A stretch of DNA of 6,582 nt from NCBI GenBank assembly GCA_964544765.1, contig CAZJDM010000212.1:1-6582 (forward strand), in the 5' to 3' direction. The DNA is from CAZJDM01 sp964544765. Its GTDB lineage: Bacteria > Bdellovibrionota_B > Oligoflexia > CAYFLR01. The notes under the pieces were generated by a model. The model ran no database searches and had not been told where the DNA came from. It was given only the letters and a program-made list of their open reading frames with translations. Below are positions 1 through 5,919 of the stretch, piece by piece (the first letter of the stretch is position 1; each line of letters starts with the position of its first letter). A program made the position numbers and the translations under genes.

Positions 1-1
1 T

Positions 2-292
2 GCAGGCATCTGGATAGAAATAAACGACAAACACATCCTATTTGCTAATAAGGACCCATACCCAATAGATTACTCTTCACTTAATAAATTAGATGATTTT
101 GTATCCCAAACCTTACGATCAATCCAAACTCAATATGTTTACCAATCTTTGAACACTATTAAAGTTGATAAAAATGCTCTCAAAATAATTTTAAAAGTTG
201 ATCCAAATACTCAATTTTACATTGTAAGAAAGGTTATCCAATTAGCGGCCCAAAAGGGCTATACTAGGTTTGAATTTGCTACCTTAAATTAA
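2..292 (+). CDS. ExbD/TolR-family biopolymer transport protein (3' end only)
   Basis: An open frame enters from the left edge and ends at TAA 290-292, giving the last 96 codons. ExbD/TolR proteins are single-pass inner-membrane partners of ExbB/TolQ proton channels, with a periplasmic C-terminal domain. The visible part matches the end of that domain: a helix-rich middle, then a strand (ALKIILKVD), a segment starting PNTQFYIVRKVIQLAAQKGY, and a final TRFEFAT strand. This corresponds to the family pattern of a 'vD...y..v..v...a...G...i.faT' ending. The N-terminal membrane anchor and its conserved Asp lie outside the window, so channel competence cannot be judged. Only five bases separate it from the next gene, so the two are almost certainly cotranscribed. 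The family call rests on the C-terminal pattern alone; the ExbD versus TolR subtype cannot be resolved. Confidence 0.75.
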   Translation, partial: AGIWIEINDKHILFANKDPYPIDYSSLNKLDDFVSQTLRSIQTQYVYQSLNTIKVDKNALKIILKVDPNTQFYIVRKVIQLAAQKGYTRFEFATLN

Positions 293-297
293 GTATT

Positions 298-1968
298 ATG
301 AAAAGAGTTAAACAAAAATTTATCCATATAGCTGTTATGTCAGGCGATACCATTATTTCCTCGTTGGATTTACCCTTAAAGAAAAAAATGGTTACTATAG
401 GTAATTTAAAAAGTTCCGATCTTTATATTCCCTATTACGAATCTATTCCCGAAAAAATGACCTTGTTAACTGTAAATTCCAATGGAGCTAAACTAAAGGT
501 GAGAAGCCAGTTTGAAGGAACCTTTTCTTCCAACCATGATTTTATGGAAATAAGAAGTTTTCTCTTCCCCAAGTTGAAAACCGATATTTCAACTGAACAA
601 TTACCTGAAACCCAAATGGATGCTTCTCTTATAGTTGGAGACCAAGCCTTTTTTACATATCAGAAACTCACTATATTAATTCGTTTAGTTCAGAAAAGGG
701 TTGACATTGAGAATCCAGATCTATCCCCCATAGTTTGGATGGAAAGAGTCTTTGGAAAGATCATACTCCATGACCCTTATGCCTGGGTTACTTTCTTGTC
801 AATATTTCTAGGTATTATTTTTTCCTTAAGCATATATTTTACCGTATGGAGAATGCCTTTCAGTGCTATTAACAAGCTAAGTCAAACATCTACTTTTACT
901 ACTTCTAACATAATTCATCCCAGTCATTACGCACCTTTACCAGAAGCTGTAAAAGAGAAATTGAATCGAAATAATTATAATAAAACAATTCTGGAATACA
1001 CTCATGGGATCATGCAAAACGAATTTGATTTATCTTTATTAACTTTAGACAAGAGCGAAAAATTCAGAGATAAGGTCAGAGGACAAATTAGACAACGACA
1101 AAGAACTGAGCAGTTTGAATCTATAAAATCATTGAAATCAAAATATAATAATAAACAATTGGAACATCGTATATATTTCCCTTTTAGCGATGGACCTTTA
1201 GTCGAATATGATTTTAAACACGCCACAGAATATGTGAAAAGAGTAAGAGAGATAAAATTGAGAAATAACGTCAGTAAAATCTCCAGTAGAAGTATGTTTG
1301 AAAATCAATATAAATCTGAAATTGATTTAAAAGAAGAAAAGGTCCTAGAAGCTTTTGCCTTTGCTGTTGGTAGTAAAAGAGGCGCCGTGGTAGATTTAGA
1401 AGCTGAAAGGAATGAAAATATTAATACTGGCATTAGAAACATGAAAGTTACTCCGAACCAAGATCTTAAGAATCTTATCGATCTTAATTCAAACCTTTTT
1501 GATCAACTAGCACAAGATACTATATCTATCCAACCAAACACCCCCATAACAACCATCAAACCAGCTACTCCATCAATTAACATTGCTAAACTAACTAAAG
1601 AAATTACCAGAACCCATATCGTAGTTAAAAAAGGAAAAGAAAAACTAATAAAGGTTCCTCGAAAATCTAAAGCAGATACTTTATTGGAAGCGATGAAAAT
1701 AAACAACCCTAATTACCTAGTTAAATTCTTTCTAAAAAATAAGTCTAAGTTAAAAACATGTCTTAGAAAATCAAAGCGCAAAAACATTAATACGGTTGTC
1801 GGATTAATAATTGATCAATCTGGAAAACCATTAGAAATAAATATTGAAGAGAAAAGTTATCAAAATAAGGCTATGGATCTGTGTTTTATTAAAAAGATTG
1901 CTTCCTGGAAATTTCCGGTAGGAGAAAATCATCCAGTATACGTATCTTTTGCTATTGTATTTCCTTGA
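298..1968 (+). CDS. Single-pass membrane protein with FHA-like N-terminus and AgmX/PglI-like (TonB-analogous) C-terminal domain
   Basis: This 556-aa protein probably transmits energy or force across the envelope together with the upstream ExbD-like protein. Residues about 8-90 resemble a degraded FHA fold (VTIGNLKSSDLYIP is like the 'v.IGr...sdl.lp' strand), but the usual Ser/Arg/His phosphothreonine-binding residues are not evident. Residues about 162-184 (AWVTFLSIFLGIIFSLSIYF onward) form one hydrophobic membrane span. Residues about 215-350 are charged and probably helical, and about 405-460 is a Thr/Pro/Lys linker. Residues 485-556 match the AgmX/PglI C-terminal domain known from myxobacterial gliding proteins: paired Cys488 and Cys529, a GLIIDQSGKPLEINI hairpin, the SWKFP signature at 536-540 and a final aromatic strand. 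The cysteines could form a disulfide. Start ATG 298 is the first in frame after the exbD stop; no good Shine-Dalgarno is visible, so translational coupling is likely. Precise function is unknown. Confidence 0.7.
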   Translation: MKRVKQKFIHIAVMSGDTIISSLDLPLKKKMVTIGNLKSSDLYIPYYESIPEKMTLLTVNSNGAKLKVRSQFEGTFSSNHDFMEIRSFLFPKLKTDISTEQLPETQMDASLIVGDQAFFTYQKLTILIRLVQKRVDIENPDLSPIVWMERVFGKIILHDPYAWVTFLSIFLGIIFSLSIYFTVWRMPFSAINKLSQTSTFTTSNIIHPSHYAPLPEAVKEKLNRNNYNKTILEYTHGIMQNEFDLSLLTLDKSEKFRDKVRGQIRQRQRTEQFESIKSLKSKYNNKQLEHRIYFPFSDGPLVEYDFKHATEYVKRVREIKLRNNVSKISSRSMFENQYKSEIDLKEEKVLEAFAFAVGSKRGAVVDLEAERNENINTGIRNMKVTPNQDLKNLIDLNSNLFDQLAQDTISIQPNTPITTIKPATPSINIAKLTKEITRTHIVVKKGKEKLIKVPRKSKADTLLEAMKINNPNYLVKFFLKNKSKLKTCLRKSKRKNINTVVGLIIDQSGKPLEINIEEKSYQNKAMDLCFIKKIASWKFPVGENHPVYVSFAIVFP

Positions 1969-1990
1969 CTTTTTTTGACTTTGCTATAAT
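1965..1990 (+). promoter_or_regulatory. Sigma-70-type extended -10 promoter for rnj
   Basis: TGCTATAAT at 1982-1990 is a perfect extended -10 element. TTGACT boxes lie at 1965-1970 (14-nt spacer) and 1975-1980 (too close); the first overlaps the TGA stop of the upstream gene (1966-1968). The spacer is shorter than the usual 16-18 nt, so the extended -10 probably does most of the work. Predicted transcription start is about 1996-1998, giving an rnj leader of about 30 nt. This separates rnj transcription from the exbD/AgmX-like operon. Confidence 0.6.
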
Positions 1991-2003
1991 TCTACTTTCA
2001 TCA

Positions 2004-2030
2004 ATGAATGTATATATTGGACATCTATGA
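2004..2030 (+). other. Possible eight-codon leader ORF overlapping the rnj start
   Basis: ATG 2004-2006 opens a frame encoding MNVYIGHL and stops at TGA 2028-2030. That stop overlaps the rnj ATG (2027-2029) as ATGA, the classical layout for translational coupling. It lies a few bases downstream of the predicted transcription start and has no Shine-Dalgarno. A frame this short can easily arise by chance, so it is recorded as a possibility only. Confidence 0.2.
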
Positions 2031-3727
2031 CATCAACAAATAGTAAAACTAAAAACAAAAACTCCCCAATTAAAATACTGGCGCTAGGTGGGCTAGGGCA
2101 AATTGGCATGAATCTAATGGTTCTAGAGTACCAGAATGATATAATTATCATCGATGCGGGAATCATGTTCGCTACTGCCAATCAACTAGGGATAGATTTT
2201 ATCATCCCCAGTTTTGATTACTTGATTGAAAATAAATCTAAAATAAAAGCTATTCTTATTACTCACGGACATGAAGATCATATTGGGGCATTACCTTTTT
2301 TACTTCCCCAAATTAAAAAACCCATTTACGCTCATCCGTTTACTATTCAGCTTATTAAAAACAAACTAGCCGATTTTTCTTTAGACATTAAACCAGTTCT
2401 CAAAACCATTCCCTTAGACAAAACTGTCGAAATAGGGAGCTTTAAAATAAAAATTATTCCTATGAATCATAGTATTCCTCATTCTACCTCTTTTTCTATT
2501 GGCACTTCTCTGGGTGATATTGTTTTTACAGGAGATTTTCGATTTAATGATCAACCTGTATTAGGAGAATCTCAAGGAATCAAGGATCTTAATCAACTTC
2601 ATAAATCGAAAATTCTTCTATTAATGTCTGATAGTACCAATGTAGAACAAGAAGGAAATAGTCTTTCGGAAGAGAAACTCTATGAACCTTTAAAAAGGGT
2701 CATCCAGCAATCAAATGGTCTAACAATTGTTACTTGCTTCGCTTCCAACATCGGTAGAATAAAGCAGGTTATACAAATAATTGAAGAACTGAATAAAAAA
2801 GTATGCCTTTTAGGGCGAAGTATGATTAGATCATTCAATACTGCCATATCAAATAATCTAATTACTGTTAAAGATTCTACCACCACCAGTTTGGAAGCCA
2901 TTCCTCATCACAATAGAAATGAGGTTGTTATTTTATGTACCGGCTGTCAAGGCGAGCCTAGATCCTTTTTGCGCAACATTGCCACCAAAAAATTGAAAAA
3001 ACTAGAACTAATTAAAGATGATTTAGTGATTTTTTCTTCCAAAATGATCCCTGGCAATGAAAAAAACATTGGAAACCTGATCAACGATATTTATAGAAGC
3101 GGTGCCTCGGTTATTACTGAAAAAGATGATTTTATCCATGTCTCCGGGCATGCTAATCGCAATGATTTATCGGCAATTATGAAATATTTCCAACCTAAGT
3201 TTTTTATTCCCATTCATGGTGAATATAGACATCTTGTAAAACATGCGAACTTAGCTAAAAATTGCGAAATAGATCACAATAATGTACTGGTTATGGCCAA
3301 TGGAGATATAGCCGAATTAAATGGTAAACAAATTAAAAAAATAGATGAAATTGATGTCCCAAAAACTTTCATTTCCACACAACTTGATGATCGCCAACAA
3401 AACGTGATATTTGAAATTGAGCCGGAAATAATTGGAGAACGAAAAAAGATGGCCTTTAATGGTGTAGTAATAGTTACAGCCATTTTAAATAAGAAGAAAA
3501 AAACTCCTAAGCTACCTATTACTTTACAAACCAAAGGAATATTCATTGAAGATCAGAATCAACATCACTTAGAAGAACTGAATGCTATTGTAAAGAAACA
3601 ATTATCCAAGATAAGTTCCTATACTGACAACGAATTTATTGAAAATATTAGAATAATGATTGTTCGTTATTTAAAAAAGAATTTTTACAAAAAACCTTTA
3701 GTAATTACCAATTTAAGTTATCTGTAA
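2027..3727 (+). CDS. rnj: Ribonuclease J (metallo-beta-lactamase/beta-CASP nuclease)
   Basis: RNase J is a cytoplasmic 5'-3' exoribonuclease and endonuclease in mRNA turnover and rRNA 5' maturation. The 566-aa length is normal for full-length RNase J. The metal-site residues are complete: THGHEDH at 79-85 (H80, H82, D84, H85), H148 in NHSIPHS, D170 in FTGDF, and H397 in IPIHGEYRHL. The beta-CASP region contains CTGCQGEP at 304-311, where most relatives have a Ser or similar at the Cys307 position, and HVSGHA at 371-376. The C-terminal domain (about 460-566) is present. The N-terminus has the family GGLGQIGMN motif at 21-29. ATG 2027 is the only ATG between the in-frame stop at 1976 and the conserved start of the domain; its Shine-Dalgarno is weak (GGA 2019-2021). 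It has its own promoter, and its 3' end overlaps the convergent rdgB by 23 bp. Whether it is J1- or J2-like cannot be told. Confidence 0.95.
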   Translation: MTSTNSKTKNKNSPIKILALGGLGQIGMNLMVLEYQNDIIIIDAGIMFATANQLGIDFIIPSFDYLIENKSKIKAILITHGHEDHIGALPFLLPQIKKPIYAHPFTIQLIKNKLADFSLDIKPVLKTIPLDKTVEIGSFKIKIIPMNHSIPHSTSFSIGTSLGDIVFTGDFRFNDQPVLGESQGIKDLNQLHKSKILLLMSDSTNVEQEGNSLSEEKLYEPLKRVIQQSNGLTIVTCFASNIGRIKQVIQIIEELNKKVCLLGRSMIRSFNTAISNNLITVKDSTTTSLEAIPHHNRNEVVILCTGCQGEPRSFLRNIATKKLKKLELIKDDLVIFSSKMIPGNEKNIGNLINDIYRSGASVITEKDDFIHVSGHANRNDLSAIMKYFQPKFFIPIHGEYRHLVKHANLAKNCEIDHNNVLVMANGDIAELNGKQIKKIDEIDVPKTFISTQLDDRQQNVIFEIEPEIIGERKKMAFNGVVIVTAILNKKKKTPKLPITLQTKGIFIEDQNQHHLEELNAIVKKQLSKISSYTDNEFIENIRIMIVRYLKKNFYKKPLVITNLSYL

Positions 3728-4382
3728 TGATGGTTTTTATCTGTTTTAAAGCATTTCCCCTATGACTTATTTGATTTTTTTGATCCTGATTAAGTTCAGC
3801 CATGGTTTTTGTTAAGTCAGGTAAATAAAATACTGGATCATAGCCAAATCCATTTGTTCCTTTTTGATGATCTAAAATAATTCCCTCTACTGTTCCCCTT
3901 ACCAAATGCTCTTTACCTTTTTTATCAATAAATGCCATAACACAAACAAATCTTGCAGTTCTATCCTCACTTTTAACACCATGTAATTCTTCCAAAAGTT
4001 TATCTATATTATCTTGATCATTTTTCTGACTACCGGCGAATCGTCCAGAATAAATTCCCGGTTTTCCGTCCAAAGCATCAACACACAAGCCACTATCATC
4101 AGCTAAGACCGGATCGTGAACCAAATCATAGAGGGCTTTAGCTTTAATGAGAGCATTATCCTCAAAGGTTGAACCGTTTTCCTCAATCTGCAGTTTAGTG
4201 ATATTTGACTTCTGTGAATCATCACTATTGGAATCGTGTATATCCCGATTTATATTGTATTTACCATTATTTAAATCAAGCAATGAACACACTTCTATAT
4301 TTTCTGGAGCAAAGAGTTTTCTAATTTCGGAAATTTTACCCCTGTTTTCAGATGCTAACCACATTGTTTTTCGTTTCTCCAT
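3705..4382 (-). CDS. rdgB: XTP/dITP pyrophosphatase (Ham1/RdgB family)
   Basis: RdgB hydrolyses non-canonical purine triphosphates (dITP, XTP, ITP) to monophosphate and pyrophosphate, keeping hypoxanthine and xanthine out of DNA and RNA. Family motifs appear in order: the substrate loop LASENRGK (9-16), ENGSTFEDNALIKAKA (68-83), the catalytic LADDSGL (93-99), GKPGIYSGRFAG (106-117), GTNGFGYDPVFYLP (175-188) and SHRGNALK (206-213). At 225 aa it is longer than the roughly 200-aa norm. The excess is an Asn/Asp/Ser-rich stretch at about residues 38-64, between the first two motifs. It lies 24 nt downstream of rph on the same strand, a widespread rph-rdgB pairing. There is no convincing Shine-Dalgarno (A-rich leader only), so coupling to rph is plausible. 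Met7 is an alternative start, but Met1 is kept because the remaining sequence after Met7 is very short before the motif. The last 23 bp overlap rnj tail-to-tail. Confidence 0.93.
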   Translation of the reverse strand: MEKRKTMWLASENRGKISEIRKLFAPENIEVCSLLDLNNGKYNINRDIHDSNSDDSQKSNITKLQIEENGSTFEDNALIKAKALYDLVHDPVLADDSGLCVDALDGKPGIYSGRFAGSQKNDQDNIDKLLEELHGVKSEDRTARFVCVMAFIDKKGKEHLVRGTVEGIILDHQKGTNGFGYDPVFYLPDLTKTMAELNQDQKNQISHRGNALKQIKTIITDNLNW

Positions 4383-4406
4383 ATTTTTTCTTACTTTAGG
4401 AATACA

Positions 4407-5147
4407 TTATTCAGTCAAATAGGCTTCTATAGAAGATTTTTGAACATCAATAATAGAATTTATTGCTTTTTGAGACAGTTCCAAAACATTTTGTAACTCA
4501 CTATTAGTAAAGGGATTATGTTCAGCTGTACCCTGTATTTCTAAAAAACGCTCGTCATTAGTCATTACTACATTCAAATCAACATCTGTGTCAAAGTCTT
4601 CTTGATAACAAAGATCAACTAATATATCACCATTTTTCACACCACAACTAATCGCCGCGACATAAGAATTTATTGGATTCGAATTGATTTTGCCCGCTTT
4701 CATTAACTTGTCAATGGCTACTACCACAGCTGCAAAAGCTCCGTTAATAGAAGCTGTTCGTGTTCCACCATCCGCTTGTAAAACATCGCAATCTACAGTA
4801 ATTGTACGAATTCCGAGCTTCTTCAAATCAATAACCGCCCGTAAAGACCGGCCTATCAAACGTTGGATTTCCTGAGTTCTACCACCTAAAGGACGTCCTC
4901 CTCTTTCTCTTCTAAATCTCTGCTGAGTGGCACCTGGTAACATAGAATATTCAGCCGTTATCCAGCCATGTTGCTCATCCTTATCCTTAGACTTTATAAA
5001 TGAGGGAATTACCTCATCAACAGACGCGGTACATAGTACTACAGTCTTTCCCATTGAAAGAAGGACCGAAGAGTACGGGTTGGAAACAAATCCCATATCA
5101 AACTTCAAAGAACGTACTTGATCATTTGATCTTCCATCAATTCTCAT
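4407..5147 (-). CDS. rph: Ribonuclease PH
   Basis: RNase PH is a phosphate-dependent 3'-5' exoribonuclease that trims tRNA 3' ends and degrades structured RNA, working as a hexameric ring in the cytoplasm. The 246-aa length is normal. Motifs seen: RIDGRSNDQVR at the N-terminus, VLCTASV (37-43), GWITAEYSMLPGAT (61-74), the RNA/phosphate region RERGGRPLGGRTQEIQRLIG ending near residue 99, the phosphate-binding GGTRTA (127-132), and the acidic pair D184 and D190 with the catalytic-pair spacing of six. These are followed by LNVVMT and FLEIQGTAEHNPFT (201-214). Start ATG 5145-5147 is fixed by an excellent AAGGAG at 5155-5160, seven bases upstream. It is the first gene of an operon with rdgB and is divergent from the toxin-antitoxin operon across a 156-bp control region. 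Confidence 0.96.
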   Translation of the reverse strand: MRIDGRSNDQVRSLKFDMGFVSNPYSSVLLSMGKTVVLCTASVDEVIPSFIKSKDKDEQHGWITAEYSMLPGATQQRFRRERGGRPLGGRTQEIQRLIGRSLRAVIDLKKLGIRTITVDCDVLQADGGTRTASINGAFAAVVVAIDKLMKAGKINSNPINSYVAAISCGVKNGDILVDLCYQEDFDTDVDLNVVMTNDERFLEIQGTAEHNPFTNSELQNVLELSQKAINSIIDVQKSSIEAYLTE

Positions 5148-5154
5148 ATGAAAA

Positions 5155-5160
5155 CTCCTT
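5155..5160 (-). promoter_or_regulatory. rph ribosome binding site
   Basis: AAGGAG on the minus strand, seven bases before ATG 5147. It is the strongest Shine-Dalgarno on this strand and decides the rph start codon. Confidence 0.85.
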
Positions 5161-5170
5161 AATTATAGAG

Positions 5171-5195
5171 ATTAGGTAATCAAAAGAGACCTAAT
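5171..5195. repeat. Dyad ATTAGGT-N11-ACCTAAT in the rph leader
   Basis: ATTAGGT (5171-5177) and ACCTAAT (5189-5195) are a perfect 7-bp inverted repeat with an 11-bp spacer. It lies between the predicted rph transcription start and its ribosome binding site. It could be a repressor operator (arm centres 18 bp apart) or an mRNA hairpin. It is not a convincing terminator: on the minus strand no T run follows it. Confidence 0.4.
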
Positions 5196-5208
5196 TTTCA
5201 CACAAATC

Positions 5209-5237
5209 CCTATATGACATAATAACTTATCATTCAA
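5209..5237 (-). promoter_or_regulatory. Candidate sigma-70 promoter for rph-rdgB
   Basis: Read on the minus strand, TTGAAT (5237-5232) and TATAGG (5214-5209) are separated by exactly 17 bp, each matching four of six consensus bases. Transcription would start near 5202 and give a leader of about 55 nt that includes the ATTAGGT dyad. AT-richness makes chance matches common, so this is tentative. Confidence 0.35.
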
Positions 5238-5265
5238 TATAAAAAAGCATTAACGTAATATATTT

Positions 5266-5297
5266 TTGACATTGTCACAAATTTATGACAACATAAA
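5266..5297 (+). promoter_or_regulatory. Toxin-antitoxin promoter/operator with 20-bp palindrome
   Basis: A perfect TTGACA box sits at 5266-5271. Directly after it, 5272-5291 reads TTGTCACAAATTTATGACAA, which is palindromic at 18 of 20 positions with perfect 6-bp arms. The -35 box also forms a second, shorter palindrome with the left arm (TGACA-T-TGTCA, 5267-5277). The best -10 is CATAAA (5292-5297), though the spacer is long at 20 bp. Autorepression by the XRE antitoxin bound here is the expected mode for such operons (family knowledge); binding itself is inferred. With this -10, transcription would begin at or next to the toxin ATG, giving a leaderless message. Confidence 0.55.
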
Positions 5298-5303
5298 TTA
5301 CTT

Positions 5304-5624
5304 ATGAAAAGGCTAGAGATACATAAAACAGTACAAAAAGAACTAAAACAACTTAGCCTTACATTAAGACGAGAAATTAACCAACTCTTTACTTCCCTTA
5401 TGCTTGGAGAATCTTTGGGGATGCCCATTAGCCGACCAATGCCCTCAATTGCTAATGGAGTTCATGAGTTACGTATTAAGGATTCCACTGGACAATATAG
5501 AAGTTTCTATTTTTCAAAAATACAGAACATTATTGTTATCTTACACATGTTTAAGAAAAAAACAAAAGCAACTCCAAAGAAAGAAATAGAGTTGGTTAAA
5601 AGGAGGCTTTATGAATACAAATAA
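5304..5624 (+). CDS. HigB/Gp49-like toxin of the RelE/ParE superfamily
   Basis: A 106-aa protein of the phage Gp49-like (DUF891) branch of RelE-fold toxins, which typically cleave mRNA, often on the ribosome. The pattern is complete: an N-terminal helical hairpin (about 6-33), a PISRPMPSIANGVHELRIKD segment (41-60), YRSFYF (65-70), a hydrophobic strand IIVILHMF (76-83), and the basic ending KKKTKATPKKEIELVKRRL with R100 and R101. It is followed by an XRE antitoxin that overlaps it by 14 bp, in the toxin-first order of HigBA systems. ATG 5304 has no Shine-Dalgarno, whereas the antitoxin has a strong one. That could favour antitoxin synthesis, a useful bias when the toxin gene comes first. The gene looks intact. 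Target and cleavage specificity cannot be read from sequence. Confidence 0.85.
   Translation: MKRLEIHKTVQKELKQLSLTLRREINQLFTSLMLGESLGMPISRPMPSIANGVHELRIKDSTGQYRSFYFSKIQNIIVILHMFKKKTKATPKKEIELVKRRLYEYK
5601..5606 (+). promoter_or_regulatory. Strong ribosome binding site of the antitoxin
   Basis: AGGAGG, preceded by further purines, lies inside the toxin's 3' coding region and four bases before the antitoxin ATG 5611. It fixes that start. It contrasts with the toxin start, which has no Shine-Dalgarno. Confidence 0.8.
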
Positions 5625-5919
5625 CTACTCTAAAATTAAGAATCCCGAAGAACTTTGTGACCTTTTGGGATTACCAAAAACACAGGCAAAACGAGCAGAG
5701 ATTAAGGCAGATTTAGCCGTAGCTATTAGTAAAATAATTAATGAAAAAGGCTGGACCCATAAAGAGGCAAGTGAAATATCTGGTGTCGGCAGAACCGTAA
5801 TTACTTCTATTGTAAATGGAAACATTCATCGTATTTCAACTGACAGACTCATCGACATCGCTAGCAACCTTGGATTAGATCTCACAGTGAATGCTCTCCC
5901 TCTAACTACCAGTTGCTAA
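5611..5919 (+). CDS. XRE-family (HigA-like) antitoxin, C-terminal tail possibly replaced by an IS end
   Basis: A 102-aa helix-turn-helix protein expected to neutralise the upstream toxin and repress the operon. It fits the HigA2-like pattern: an N-terminal LCDLLGLPKTQAKRAEIKAD segment (15-34), helices AVAISKIINEKGWTHKEASE, then GVGRTVITSIVNGNIHRIST as turn and recognition helix (about 58-77), and DRLIDIASNLGLDLTV. The domain ends near residue 93. The last residues (ALPLTTSC) are encoded by DNA that also forms the 3' end and terminal hairpin of the minus-strand tnpB, and its stop codon lies in that hairpin's loop. The simplest reading is that an IS200/IS605 element landed in the gene's last codons and supplied a new tail and stop. 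The DNA-binding core is untouched, so function is probably kept. Confidence 0.85.
   Translation: MNTNNYSKIKNPEELCDLLGLPKTQAKRAEIKADLAVAISKIINEKGWTHKEASEISGVGRTVITSIVNGNIHRISTDRLIDIASNLGLDLTVNALPLTTSC

Noticed and set aside
4147..4422. 91-codon plus-strand ORF
   Set aside because: It lies antisense to the conserved start of rdgB, has no recognisable domain and no ribosome binding site.
5168..5198. Plus-strand terminator (ATTAGGT dyad followed by TTTT)
   Set aside because: No plus-strand gene precedes it, the stem is AT-rich with a long loop and the T run is only four bases; a leader hairpin or operator is more likely.
5256..5264. TAATATATT as the -10 of the toxin-antitoxin promoter
   Set aside because: It resembles a -10, but its best -35 (TTCAAT at 5233-5238) is weak, and the perfect TTGACA lies downstream of it within the operator.
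5404..5589. 61-codon plus-strand ORF inside the toxin gene
   Set aside because: It is another frame of a clearly conserved toxin CDS and has no supporting signal.
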